DNA from: Methylobacillus sp.
Lineage (GTDB): Bacteria > Pseudomonadota > Gammaproteobacteria > Burkholderiales > Methylophilaceae
Assembly (NCBI GenBank): GCA_018607785.1
Contig: JABBAU010000038.1
Coordinates: 1 to 36,878, forward strand
DNA: 36,878 nucleotides
Reading direction: 5' to 3'
The notes under the pieces were generated by a model. It ran no database searches and was not told the DNA's origin. It was given only the letters and a program-made list of their open reading frames with translations. Both the position numbers and the translations under genes were made by a program. Positions 20,436 through 30,939 of this stretch are shown piece after piece; within the stretch, counting starts at the first letter, position 1, and each line of letters opens with the position of its first letter.

Positions 20436-21027
20436 ATTTTTAATAATATTTTTTTTTTCGTTAAGCGCCTTTGCTCAAAATGAAAATTTAGAAAAAATCT
20501 TAACTAAGTTAAATTCATTTGAAGCTGATTTTATTCAAAAAGTAACAGATTCTTCTAATCAAGTAATTGATGAATCTGCTGGAAAGGTTATGTTTTTGAA
20601 GCCAAACTTTTTCCGTTGGGAATATAAGGCTCCATCAGAAAATGAAATTGTAAGTGATGGTGAATTTTTGTATTTATATGATCCTGACCTTAAGCAGGTG
20701 ATTGTGAGTAAGCTTGATAGGCAAATTAATATGAGCCCTGCAATGCTTTTGGTGTCTGATAATGTAAATGAATTCTTTAATACAAAGTTGATTTCAAATT
20801 CAAAAAATAATACTAAGTTCATAGCAGAACCAAAAAATGAAGAGGCGGCTTTTTTTAAGCAGGTTATTTTTAATTTTAAGGATAATAAATTAGACGGGAT
20901 GAAGGTTTTAGATAATTTTGATAACTTAACTACAATTAACTTTCATAAAATAATTCAAAATAAAGGCATTAATGAAGGCAAATTCTTATTTAACTTTCCC
21001 GATGATATTGATGTTATAAAAAATTAA
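20428..21027 (+). CDS. lolA: outer-membrane lipoprotein carrier protein LolA (start corrected)
   Basis: Signal peptide [17 protein letters not shown], then LolA core [13 protein letters not shown]...[21 protein letters not shown] track starts at 20395, but the ATG at 20428 gives a proper signal peptide and an 8-bp overlap with ftsK. Confidence 0.92.
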   Translation: MIKFLIIFFFSLSAFAQNENLEKILTKLNSFEADFIQKVTDSSNQVIDESAGKVMFLKPNFFRWEYKAPSENEIVSDGEFLYLYDPDLKQVIVSKLDRQINMSPAMLLVSDNVNEFFNTKLISNSKNNTKFIAEPKNEEAAFFKQVIFNFKDNKLDGMKVLDNFDNLTTINFHKIIQNKGINEGKFLFNFPDDIDVIKN

Positions 21028-22329
21028 ATGACATCAGATATCTCAATACCACTTGCTGAAAAATTAAGACCAAAATTCCTTGATGAAATCGTAGGTCAAA
21101 CTGATATCTTTGCAAAAGGTCAGTCTTTGCGAGTTGCAATTGAGACTGGAAATTTACCTTCTATAATCCTTTGGGGACCCCCAGGTGTAGGTAAGACGAG
21201 TATTGCAAAAGTTATTTCAAATACTATAGATGCTCATTTTATTTCGGTTTCGGCGGTTTTATCAGGCGTCAAAGAAATTAGGGAATCGATTGATAAAGCT
21301 GAATTTATGAGGGATCAACAAAATAAAAAAACAATTTTATTTGTTGATGAAGTTCACCGATTCAATAAGAGCCAACAAGACGCATTTCTACCTCATATTG
21401 AATCAGGACTGATTATTTTTATTGGTGCGACAACAGAAAATCCTTCATTCGAAGTAAATTCAGCATTATTGAGTCGTTGCCAAGTATATACTTTGAAATC
21501 ACTAGAAATTGTTGAGTTAGATAAAATATTCAAAAAGGTCATGGCTGAATTTAGTGATTTGAAAATTACTGATGATGCAAAAAAAATAGTTTTTGAGTTT
21601 TCAGATGGAGATGGCCGTAAGCTAATTAACTTGTTAGAAATTGTTTGTTTAAATGCTCAAGTTGAAAAAAAACTAGAGATTGGCTCTGATGACATTAAAA
21701 AAAATATGTCTGATAAATCAAGAAGATTTGATAAAGGCGGAGAACAATTTTATGATCAAATTTCTGCTTTGCACAAATCGGTTAGGGGTTCTAATCCAGA
21801 TGCTTCACTTTATTGGTTACTCAGAATGCTCGATGGAGGAGCAGATCCTCTTTACCTAGCAAGGCGTATTATAAGAATTGCTATTGAAGATATAGGTTTA
21901 GCGGACCCAAGAGCACAAACAATTGCTTTAGAGGCATATCAAATTTATGAAAGACTTGGTTTTCCAGAGGCAGAGCTTGCATTGAGCAATGCAGTTATTT
22001 ACCTTTCAATGGCACCAAAAAGTAATAGTGCATATCAGGCATTTAATACAGCTAAGTCTTTCATTGAAAATCAAGGTCATTTGGACGTTCCAATTCATTT
22101 AAGAAATGCCCCTACCAAGTTAATGGATAACTTAGGATATGGAAAAAACTATCGTTACGCTCATAATGAGAAGCATGCTTACGCTGCAGGTGAAAAATAT
22201 TTTCCAGATGAGCTAGAACCTGTAGAATTTTACATACCCACAGATAGGGGATTAGAAAAAAAAATAAGCGAGAAAAAAGAATTTCTTAAGGAACTCGATG
22301 AATATTACAAAAAAAATAATATGGAATAA
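21028..22329 (+). CDS. rarA: replication-associated recombination protein A (AAA+ clamp-loader-like ATPase)
   Basis: LAEKLRPKFLDEIVGQ, LWGPPGVGKTSIAK, FVDEVHRFNKSQQDAFLPHIESG, GATTENPSFEVNSALLSRC. Confidence 0.96.
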   Translation: MTSDISIPLAEKLRPKFLDEIVGQTDIFAKGQSLRVAIETGNLPSIILWGPPGVGKTSIAKVISNTIDAHFISVSAVLSGVKEIRESIDKAEFMRDQQNKKTILFVDEVHRFNKSQQDAFLPHIESGLIIFIGATTENPSFEVNSALLSRCQVYTLKSLEIVELDKIFKKVMAEFSDLKITDDAKKIVFEFSDGDGRKLINLLEIVCLNAQVEKKLEIGSDDIKKNMSDKSRRFDKGGEQFYDQISALHKSVRGSNPDASLYWLLRMLDGGADPLYLARRIIRIAIEDIGLADPRAQTIALEAYQIYERLGFPEAELALSNAVIYLSMAPKSNSAYQAFNTAKSFIENQGHLDVPIHLRNAPTKLMDNLGYGKNYRYAHNEKHAYAAGEKYFPDELEPVEFYIPTDRGLEKKISEKKEFLKELDEYYKKNNME

Positions 22330-22335
22330 TTATTT

Positions 22336-23622
22336 ATGATAGATATTAATTTACTTAGAAATAATATTGATGAAGTCGAATCTAAATTGAGTCATCGGGG
22401 CTTTAAACTGGATAAGAAAATTTTTACGAAATTTGAAAACGAAAGAAAAAATTTGCAAATTAAAGTTCAAGAGCTTCAGCAATCAAGAAATGATCTCTCA
22501 AAAAAAATAGGTATCGAAAAATCAAAAGGTAATGACGTATCAGAGTATATGAAGTCAGTTAGTAAAACAAATGACTTACTAAAAGAGCAAAATGATGCTC
22601 TAGAAGCAATACAAATTAGCATTCAAGAATTTTTGTTAAATATACCCAATATTGCTCATGAGTCAGTTCCTGTCGGTTCAAGTGAAAAAGAAAATGAAGT
22701 TATTAAGGAAGAGGGCGAGAAAAAAGAATTTTCTTTTAAAGTAAAAGATCATGTTGATCTGGGTCAGAAGATAGGCTTAGATTTTGACTTAGGATCAAAA
22801 TTGTCAGGAGCTAGATTTACCGTAATCAGGTCAAACCTAGCAAGTCTTCATCGAGCGCTGGGCCAATTTATGCTTGACATTCAAACGAGAGAAAATGGTT
22901 ATGAAGAATGTTACACACCATATTTGGTAAATTATGAATCACTCAAAGGTACAGGGCAATTACCAAAGTTTGAGGAAGATTTATTTATCACAAAAAAGGG
23001 TGGAAGTGAGGATAGCCTCTATTTGATCCCCACAGGGGAGGTACCTCTTACAAATTTCGTAAGAGATTGCATCATTGATCCAAAAGAATTGCCTATCAAA
23101 CTTACTGCATTAACACCCTGCTTTAGATCTGAAGCTGGTTCTTATGGAAAAGATACAAGAGGCATGATAAGGCAACATCAATTTGATAAAGTAGAGCTGG
23201 TTCAAATATGTCATCCAAGCAAAAGCTATGATGTCCTTGATGAAATGCTTGGTCATGCAGAGCTAATCTTACAGAAATTAGCATTGCCTTATAGAGTATT
23301 GACCTTGTGTACGGGTGATATGGGTTTTGGAGCCGCAAAGACTTTTGATATTGAGGTATGGATGCCATCACAGGGATGTTATAGAGAAATTTCTTCTATT
23401 TCGAACTGTGAGGACTTTCAAGCAAGAAGACTTAAGGCAAGATTCAAAGATAATGATAAGAAAAATAAATTAATCCATACATTAAATGGATCTGGAATTG
23501 CTGTTGGGAGAGCCATGGTTGCAATCATCGAAAATTACCAGTTAGAGAATGGAGATATAAAAGTGCCCGACGCCCTAATTTCTTACATGAATGGAATTTC
23601 GGTTATTAAAGCTTCCGATTAA
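22336..23622 (+). CDS. serS: seryl-tRNA synthetase
   Basis: Coiled-coil N-terminus, LIPTGEVPLTN, TPCFRSEAGSYGKDTRGMIRQHQFDKVE, NGSGIAVGRAMVAIIENYQ. Confidence 0.97.
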   Translation: MIDINLLRNNIDEVESKLSHRGFKLDKKIFTKFENERKNLQIKVQELQQSRNDLSKKIGIEKSKGNDVSEYMKSVSKTNDLLKEQNDALEAIQISIQEFLLNIPNIAHESVPVGSSEKENEVIKEEGEKKEFSFKVKDHVDLGQKIGLDFDLGSKLSGARFTVIRSNLASLHRALGQFMLDIQTRENGYEECYTPYLVNYESLKGTGQLPKFEEDLFITKKGGSEDSLYLIPTGEVPLTNFVRDCIIDPKELPIKLTALTPCFRSEAGSYGKDTRGMIRQHQFDKVELVQICHPSKSYDVLDEMLGHAELILQKLALPYRVLTLCTGDMGFGAAKTFDIEVWMPSQGCYREISSISNCEDFQARRLKARFKDNDKKNKLIHTLNGSGIAVGRAMVAIIENYQLENGDIKVPDALISYMNGISVIKASD

Positions 23623-23623
23623 A

Positions 23624-24298
23624 CTAATTTGTTATTTTTTTTACCTCGCCACTATTCGCTATTATCGCTAATTTAGACATATTTAAGAATAAACCATGCT
23701 CAAAAACTCCAGGTGTATTGGCTATTTCTTTTTCAAGAATATTTAAATCGGTATATAAAAATTCACAGTCAAGCACAAAATTTCCATAGGAAGTAATAGC
23801 AAATGCATTTTTCTCCATATTTCCTCTAACAATACATTTTTTAGCTATTTTTTCAATTAGGTTTTTTGTAATTTTCCATGCAATTGGCGTAATTTCGATA
23901 GGAATAGGGTAATTTTGACCGATTTTAGAAACAATTTTAGAATTATCACCAATTACAATAAATTGCTTACTAATTTTTGCAAGTAACTTTTCTCGAATCA
24001 AATCAAAGCCCCGGCCTTTGAGAATTTCTAAATTATTTGTTATTTCATCTGCACCATCTACGTATAGATCAATTTCAGTTATCTGATCAAGAGAAATATA
24101 TTTTAAACCTGCATCATGTGCTTTCTGTTGACTTGAAACAGAACTCGCAACAACAGATATGTCTAGTGAACGACTACGTATTTTTTCTGCAAGCATTTCA
24201 ATAAAAATATTTGCAGTAGACCCTGTCCCAAGACCAATGATCGAGTTATCTTTTACATATTCTAAAGCGGCATGCGCCACTAATTCTTTATCATTCAT
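23624..24298 (-). CDS. rpiA: ribose-5-phosphate isomerase A
   Basis: GLGTGSTANIFIE, DLYVDGADEI, KGRGFDLIREK, TPGVFEHGLFL. Confidence 0.95.
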   Translation of the reverse strand: MNDKELVAHAALEYVKDNSIIGLGTGSTANIFIEMLAEKIRSRSLDISVVASSVSSQQKAHDAGLKYISLDQITEIDLYVDGADEITNNLEILKGRGFDLIREKLLAKISKQFIVIGDNSKIVSKIGQNYPIPIEITPIAWKITKNLIEKIAKKCIVRGNMEKNAFAITSYGNFVLDCEFLYTDLNILEKEIANTPGVFEHGLFLNMSKLAIIANSGEVKKITN

Positions 24299-24362
24299 AT
24301 TAAGCCTATTTCATTTAATTCATTCATGATTATAATACTTCCTTGATTAAAGATTGTAATTA

Positions 24363-27300
24363 ATGGCAACACCAGAAAAGAATCACCTTTTTAGTAAGGA
24401 TTTTATTTTTGAATCTAATACCTCTCATAGCATTGAGATTGGTAGGATTTTCTACAATCATCTAAAAGATAAAAAAAAATCATTAAATGTATTCACTGCG
24501 AATGTTTATGACGCCATTTTACTCAAAGAGGAAATAGCTTGGTTTTACCCTGAATTGAGAGTAAACCACCTACCGGACTGGGAAACATTGCCTTACGATC
24601 AAATATCTCCTCACCCTGAATTAATTTCAGAAAGGTTGCTAGCGCTTTATAAAATATCTCAGAATGAATTCGATATTAATTTATTACCAATCACAACAGC
24701 CTTACATTATTTACCGCCAAAAACCTATATAGAGAAATTTAGTTTTGATTTTAGAGTTAAGCAAGTTGTTGATATTGAAGCTTTTAAAATTAGACTAATT
24801 GAAAATGGTTATTTAAATGTGGATAAGGTACTAAGTCCTGGTGAGTTTGCAATCCGAGGAAGTATCATTGATATTTACCCAATGGGCTCTGTTGTTCCAT
24901 ACAGAATTGATTTCTTTGGAAATGAAATTGATTCGATCAGAACATTTGATGTGGATACTCAACGCGGTCTGTATCCGACTAAAAAAATAAAACTTTTACC
25001 TGCTAGAGAATTTCCTCTTGATGCAGATGGAATCAGTAAATTTCGCGACAATTATCGCACTAAAATTGACGGGGACTTATCCAGATCAAAGCCGTATAAA
25101 AGTATTAGCAAAGGCACTCCTTTTGCAGGCATTGAATGGTATCTCCCATTATTTTTTGATGAAACTGAAACAATTTTTGACTATATTAATCCTGAAGATA
25201 TGACGCTTCAATTAGGAGATGTATCTAAAGCATCTAATGATTATCAGACTGAAGCATACAGTAGATACCGTCTTTATTCTCACGACCCTGAGAGACCTAT
25301 TTTAGAAATAAGTGATTTATTGTTGTCCACCGATCATTTTTTTAAAAAAATAAATCAATTTGAACAAATAAATAAAACAAAAAATAAAGCTCCAGTTAAA
25401 TTTGATGTTGCAATTGAGAGAGGTGAATTACCTCCATTAAGAAAATTAAAAAAATTCATAGGTAAAGACAAAAAAAAGATTTTGATTTGCACTGATGGTT
25501 TAGGGAGAAGGGAGTCTGTTGCTGAATTATTAATACAGTCGGGCCAAAATTTTAATGAGATTGAAGCTTGGCAAGACTTTGTTTCATCAAACCAGCAGGT
25601 ATGTCTGATATCAAGCCCACTTCATAAGGGATTTTTTCATAATGACTTTATAGTTGTGACAGAAAGTGAAATCTTCCCAAACTTCATTAAGCTAACTAAG
25701 AAAAAAAATAGAAATAAAAGTTTTAATGAAGATGGAATTGTTAAAGATCTCTCTGAGCTTAACATCGGTGATCCTGTAGTACATGAGCTTCATGGTGTTG
25801 GGAGGTACCAAGGTTTGGTTGATTTGGATTATGGTGACGGCATTACTGAATTCTTGGTTCTGCACTACGAAAGGGATGACAAGCTGTATGTTCCTGTATC
25901 AAATCTATTCTTAGTTTCAAGATATTCTGGCGGTCCTAGTGAGTCAGCACCAATACATAAATTAGGTAGCGGAGCGTGGGATAAGGCAAAAAAGAAAGCA
26001 TTGTTACAAATTCATGATACAGCCGCTGACTTACTAGATTTATATGCAAAAAGATCGATTCAGAAGGGCTATAGTTCAAAAATAAATCTCAAAGACTATG
26101 ATGCATTTTGTGAAGAATTTCCATTTGAAGAAACCATAGATCAAAAAACAGCCATTGAAAAAGTAATTCAAGATATGGAATCCTCAAAACCAATGGACAG
26201 GTTAATTTGTGGGGATGTGGGTTTTGGAAAAACGGAAGTTGCTCTAAGAGCAGCTTTTATTTCAGTATTGAATAATAAGCAAGTTATAGTTCTTGTTCCG
26301 ACCACTCTTCTTGCAGAGCAGCATTTCACAAACTTTTCTGATAGATTTGCAAAGTGGCCAATAAGAGTTGATGAAATATCTAGATTTAAGACTAAAAAGC
26401 AGCAATTAGAATCGCTAGACAGGCTTAATAGAGGGCAGACTGACATTATTATTGGAACTCATCGTTTAATTCAGTCAGATGTAAAATTTAAAGACCTTGG
26501 CCTCATAATTATTGATGAAGAACATCGTTTTGGAGTGCGTCAAAAAGAAAAGTTAAAGTCATTTAGAAAAAACGTCGATTTTTTAGCACTGACAGCCACC
26601 CCAATCCCAAGAACACTCTCAATGGCTATGGAAGGCCTGAGGGAGTTTTCAATTATTTCGACTCCACCTGAGAAAAGGCTCCCAATTAAAACTTTCGTAG
26701 TAAATTTTAGCCAGGGAATTATTAATGAGGCTGTTTCAAGAGAGTTTAATAGAGGGGGGCAGGTTTATTTTCTTCACAATGAGGTAAATACCATTCATTT
26801 TATGTATGAAAAGCTCTCAAGCCTTTTACCTGAGGCTAAAATCGGTATCGCACATGGTCAATTAAAAGAAAAAGAGCTTGAGGGTGTAATGCAAGATTTT
26901 CATCAACAGAGAATTAATATATTACTTTGTTCAACGATCATTGAAACAGGCATCGATATTCCATCTGCGAATACAATTATTATGAATAGAGCTGATAAAT
27001 TTGGTCTCGCCCAGCTTCATCAGCTTAGAGGAAGGGTAGGGAGATCACATCATCAAGCCTATGCTTACCTAATGGTAGATGAAGATAGAAAGCTAACTTC
27101 AAACGCAAAAAAACGTCTTGAAGCAATACAGCTCATGGAAGATTTAGGAGCGGGCTATCATCTTGCAATACATGATTTAGAAATTAGGGGGGCTGGAGAA
27201 CTGCTTGGTGACAATCAGAGCGGTCAAATGCATGAAATAGGATTTAGCTTATATATGGAGATGTTAAATAAAGCAATCAAGCACCTAAAGGCGGGGGATG

Positions 27301-27761
27301 AATTAGATTTGAATGCATCATTAGTAACCAACCAAGAAATTAATTTACATACTCCGATGATATTAACTCAAACCTACTGCCCCAATACAAACGAAAGATT
27401 GGTGATTTATAAAAGATTTTCAAGTTGTAAAAGCCAAGATGACTTATCAGCCCTCAAGGAAGAGTTAATTGATAGATTTGGTCTTATGCCAGAGCAAACA
27501 AATGATCTAGTTACATTTCATAAATTAAGAATAGATATTTCATCTACAGAAATAATAAAAATTGATTCAAATAAAAAATCAACAGAAATTACTTTTCAAA
27601 AGAATGCCAATATTGATCCAATAAAGTTAATTGAGCTCATACAAAGTGATCATCGATTTAAAATGAATGGACCTGATAAAATAAAAATTTTACTTGAGGA
27701 AGAAAATATTACAAAAAGAGTAATGTTTATCACGAAAAAAATAAAAGAACTTAAAGTTTAA
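24363..27761 (+). CDS. mfd: transcription-repair coupling factor
   Basis: 1132 aa. GDPVVHELHGVGRYQGL, RLICGDVGFGKTEVALRAAF, IIDEEHRFGVRQKEKLK, ALTATPIPRTL, QLRGRVGRS. Confidence 0.97.
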   Translation: MATPEKNHLFSKDFIFESNTSHSIEIGRIFYNHLKDKKKSLNVFTANVYDAILLKEEIAWFYPELRVNHLPDWETLPYDQISPHPELISERLLALYKISQNEFDINLLPITTALHYLPPKTYIEKFSFDFRVKQVVDIEAFKIRLIENGYLNVDKVLSPGEFAIRGSIIDIYPMGSVVPYRIDFFGNEIDSIRTFDVDTQRGLYPTKKIKLLPAREFPLDADGISKFRDNYRTKIDGDLSRSKPYKSISKGTPFAGIEWYLPLFFDETETIFDYINPEDMTLQLGDVSKASNDYQTEAYSRYRLYSHDPERPILEISDLLLSTDHFFKKINQFEQINKTKNKAPVKFDVAIERGELPPLRKLKKFIGKDKKKILICTDGLGRRESVAELLIQSGQNFNEIEAWQDFVSSNQQVCLISSPLHKGFFHNDFIVVTESEIFPNFIKLTKKKNRNKSFNEDGIVKDLSELNIGDPVVHELHGVGRYQGLVDLDYGDGITEFLVLHYERDDKLYVPVSNLFLVSRYSGGPSESAPIHKLGSGAWDKAKKKALLQIHDTAADLLDLYAKRSIQKGYSSKINLKDYDAFCEEFPFEETIDQKTAIEKVIQDMESSKPMDRLICGDVGFGKTEVALRAAFISVLNNKQVIVLVPTTLLAEQHFTNFSDRFAKWPIRVDEISRFKTKKQQLESLDRLNRGQTDIIIGTHRLIQSDVKFKDLGLIIIDEEHRFGVRQKEKLKSFRKNVDFLALTATPIPRTLSMAMEGLREFSIISTPPEKRLPIKTFVVNFSQGIINEAVSREFNRGGQVYFLHNEVNTIHFMYEKLSSLLPEAKIGIAHGQLKEKELEGVMQDFHQQRINILLCSTIIETGIDIPSANTIIMNRADKFGLAQLHQLRGRVGRSHHQAYAYLMVDEDRKLTSNAKKRLEAIQLMEDLGAGYHLAIHDLEIRGAGELLGDNQSGQMHEIGFSLYMEMLNKAIKHLKAGDELDLNASLVTNQEINLHTPMILTQTYCPNTNERLVIYKRFSSCKSQDDLSALKEELIDRFGLMPEQTNDLVTFHKLRIDISSTEIIKIDSNKKSTEITFQKNANIDPIKLIELIQSDHRFKMNGPDKIKILLEEENITKRVMFITKKIKELKV

Positions 27762-30700
27762 TTAATTTACCTTGTGGTGGAAAATAAATAGCCTTTTGAA
27801 TAGATAGTTTATTAACTTTATATAAATTTTCATATTTTCCCAGTTGAGCGTAATGTTTTTTAGCCTCTACGTTTAAGTTTTTGATAGGTAAAAAAGGTGT
27901 CTTGTAATCAATTACCCACTGTGTATTATTTTCAATAAAACTTCTATCAGGAATTAATTCATTGATAGTATTATCATCCTCAACAAGATAGCTAACTTCA
28001 CAATTATCATCTAAATATCGATTCATAATCCATTGCCCATCGGGACTTATTTTTAGCATTTCTAGTGATTTTTTAACTAAGTTTAATGCAATATTAATAT
28101 CATTTATTTTAAAGTTTTTTGATATAAAAAGTGACTTAATATAATTTAACTTATTACTTAAAATAATATCAATATCTAATTGTTTTTTAACTATTATTTC
28201 TAAATATTTATGTATGATAGTACCGGTAAATCTTTGAATATCTATATCATCAGAGGGGTAAGAAAATGAAGTCTCTTTGACATCAATTTGTTGTATATTG
28301 TTATGATTATCTTTAAAAAATTCATCATTCAGCCTTCGTAATTTAGGAACAAACTCTTCATAGCTATTCGAAGGTTTTAGAGCATCAATTTCCCTAAAAT
28401 GGTTGTTTGTGTATGGCCATAAAATTTCCATAAATGTCCCTGAGTTTGGAGTAACTGAATCATTTTCTTTTTTTAATGCACCTATGAGATAAGACTTATA
28501 TTTCGCTCTTGTGATTGCGACATATAATAATCGTATTTTTTCGTTATCTAATCTTTTTTGTTCTTTATACTTATGATAGCTATGAAGATTTTTTTCATTC
28601 AAAGGATTTTTGATAGATAAGGTAGTTTTGTCATAAAGAATTAAATCAGATTCTGAGTTTTTACTTCCTCTATTAAGATTTGGAATAATTACATAATCAA
28701 ACTCCAAACCCTTTGACTTTTGTATAGTCAAAAACTTAATTGAATTATTTTCAACACTTGTCTTTGAAATATATTTATTTTGTATAAGCCGCTCTAGTTT
28801 TTTAAAGTCAATTGATAATATATCGCTACATTGATCAAGAAACTCTAAAAATAGATTAATATTTTCTATATCTTGCGTATCAATCATAGATTTATCACCT
28901 CTTAATTGTCGCCAAACACTTTCGACAAAATATCTATGTGCAACTCTACTGCGGTATTCGATATTATTTTTAATTACGTTAATAAAATTATTTAATCTTC
29001 TTAAGCTATTCTTGTTAAGCTTAATTTTTATATCCTCATGATTGATGATTTCCCAGACTGATGATTTGTGATCTTTTTCGAATAATATGACCAAGTCTTC
29101 TAACGTTAAGCCGCACCATGGCGCTTTTAGAGTGGCAATCCATTCAGTTCTGTCACTGAAATCATACAAAGCCTTAGTTAGAGAAAAAATATCTTGAAAT
29201 GTTTGATTAGATAAAATTTTTGACATTTCAATTGCATCTACAGGCAGTGTTGTATTTTGCTTATTAATAAGAGTAAGAAGTTCATTGAGATGAGTTCTTG
29301 ATCTAGTTAAGACAGCAATTGATGATTTTGGATTTGAATCCCTTATGCTATTAATTAAATTTAAAACATATAAGGCCTCAGCGTCATATAATTGTGTTTT
29401 ATTTTCAACATCGCAAACAAGTGGTGTTAATTCAACCCCACCTTCTTGAATGTTATTACTTGATTCACAGTGAGAGAAGAGGATTGATCCTTCTTCGTTA
29501 ATATTTAATACAGGAAATGATTTTGAATAGTTATCGTTAATCCAATCGATAATACTTTTATTTGACCTAAAATTAACTTTTAGGAAAAGTGATTTTAGTT
29601 TTAAATCACCAATACCATTTTTTTGAACTCTATTAAAAATTTCAACTTCAGCTTTTCTAAATCGATAAATTGATTGCATGGGGTCACCAACTGCAAAAAA
29701 AGATTTTTTATTATTACCTGCAAAGTTTTCAGTAAGCAATTCTAGAAAATTAAGTTGGGATTCATTGGTGTCTTGAAATTCATCCACCATTATATGTGAA
29801 ATATTTTGATCTAGAATTAGGGGTAGATTAGTACTTCTAAGAGCCTCAACAGCGTTACCCATGACTTGAGTAAAATCAACAATTCGTTGCGAGTTAAATT
29901 TCTCATTTAATCTGGTTACCATATCCACCAACATCAAGCAAAAAGAAGATATGATTGGTATAATATCTTGGATATTTTTAGGATAAACTACATTATAAAA
30001 ATCTTTTATATAATTGATTTTTATTATATTTTTATTTATTAATTTAAATAATTTCTCTTTATTTTCTTTCCCTTCATTTCCCGGAAAACCATTTTTTTTA
30101 TTGAATTCTTTACGTATGTCTTTACCATTTTTTGTTAGTATAAGGTCTCTAAAATAGAACCAAAACTCATAGTTTTTTGATGACCTTATTGCGTCTTTAT
30201 GGCTTATATTTTTGTTGTCAGCAACAAAGTTTATTATTGATTCTAATTCTTCAATCTCTTCCATTGTAAAAATGGGTTTAATTTTTTTATTTATCCATTT
30301 CTCTAATTCTTTTGAATAATATGTATCGTAATTCTCCTTTGCATTATTTGCAGATTTTAATAATGCACTTAATGTCGGTAACCATTGATCTCTTTTACTT
30401 ATTAATGTTAATAATTGCTCGGTTAATTTATGAAAATCATAATTAAAGAATCTTATTAATTCATGATTATCCGCGTTGGCAGTTATGGTTTCCTTTATTG
30501 TTTCTCGATATAGTTCTTCAGGATCTTCATCTATCAAAAAATTTACACCTGACTTGCTAAGTATAGGAGTTTGTTTAACTAATTTTAATGCCAACTTATC
30601 AATGGTCATTATCATCAGAGAGTCTATATAACTTTCCTCCCACTTGTTATTGAGGGCGTGTTTGGATAGCTTTTCTTTTATTTTTTTTATTTCGTTGTCT

Positions 30701-30939
30701 TCGCTTTGACCCTCAAGGACATCCTTAATCCTCAGAGCCATCTCTGCAGCAGCCTTATTTGTAAATGTAAGGGCAAGTACTTCTTTAGGTGATTTAACCT
30801 TAAGGAGAAGGTTTAGGAATCTTTTAACTAATAATGATGTTTTTCCAGATCCTGCAGGTGCTTGGACAATAAACGACCCCATTCCCAGAGCTTCCTCTCT
30901 GGCCTTATAATCAGATGGTTTTTTTGATATTTCAGCCAT
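27751..30939 (-). CDS. UvrD/RecB-family helicase-nuclease, AddA-like (start probably the ATG at 30939)
   Basis: Walker A VQAPAGSGKTSLLVKRF, ALTFTNKAAAEMALR, IMVDEFQDTNESQ, and C-terminal PD-(D/E)XK motifs GTIIHKYLE / IPDRSF / WVIDYKTPF. ORF track begins with TTG at 30948; the ATG at 30939 shortens the overlap. Confidence 0.87.
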   Translation of the reverse strand: MAEISKKPSDYKAREEALGMGSFIVQAPAGSGKTSLLVKRFLNLLLKVKSPKEVLALTFTNKAAAEMALRIKDVLEGQSEDNEIKKIKEKLSKHALNNKWEESYIDSLMIMTIDKLALKLVKQTPILSKSGVNFLIDEDPEELYRETIKETITANADNHELIRFFNYDFHKLTEQLLTLISKRDQWLPTLSALLKSANNAKENYDTYYSKELEKWINKKIKPIFTMEEIEELESIINFVADNKNISHKDAIRSSKNYEFWFYFRDLILTKNGKDIRKEFNKKNGFPGNEGKENKEKLFKLINKNIIKINYIKDFYNVVYPKNIQDIIPIISSFCLMLVDMVTRLNEKFNSQRIVDFTQVMGNAVEALRSTNLPLILDQNISHIMVDEFQDTNESQLNFLELLTENFAGNNKKSFFAVGDPMQSIYRFRKAEVEIFNRVQKNGIGDLKLKSLFLKVNFRSNKSIIDWINDNYSKSFPVLNINEEGSILFSHCESSNNIQEGGVELTPLVCDVENKTQLYDAEALYVLNLINSIRDSNPKSSIAVLTRSRTHLNELLTLINKQNTTLPVDAIEMSKILSNQTFQDIFSLTKALYDFSDRTEWIATLKAPWCGLTLEDLVILFEKDHKSSVWEIINHEDIKIKLNKNSLRRLNNFINVIKNNIEYRSRVAHRYFVESVWRQLRGDKSMIDTQDIENINLFLEFLDQCSDILSIDFKKLERLIQNKYISKTSVENNSIKFLTIQKSKGLEFDYVIIPNLNRGSKNSESDLILYDKTTLSIKNPLNEKNLHSYHKYKEQKRLDNEKIRLLYVAITRAKYKSYLIGALKKENDSVTPNSGTFMEILWPYTNNHFREIDALKPSNSYEEFVPKLRRLNDEFFKDNHNNIQQIDVKETSFSYPSDDIDIQRFTGTIIHKYLEIIVKKQLDIDIILSNKLNYIKSLFISKNFKINDINIALNLVKKSLEMLKISPDGQWIMNRYLDDNCEVSYLVEDDNTINELIPDRSFIENNTQWVIDYKTPFLPIKNLNVEAKKHYAQLGKYENLYKVNKLSIQKAIYFPPQGKLIKL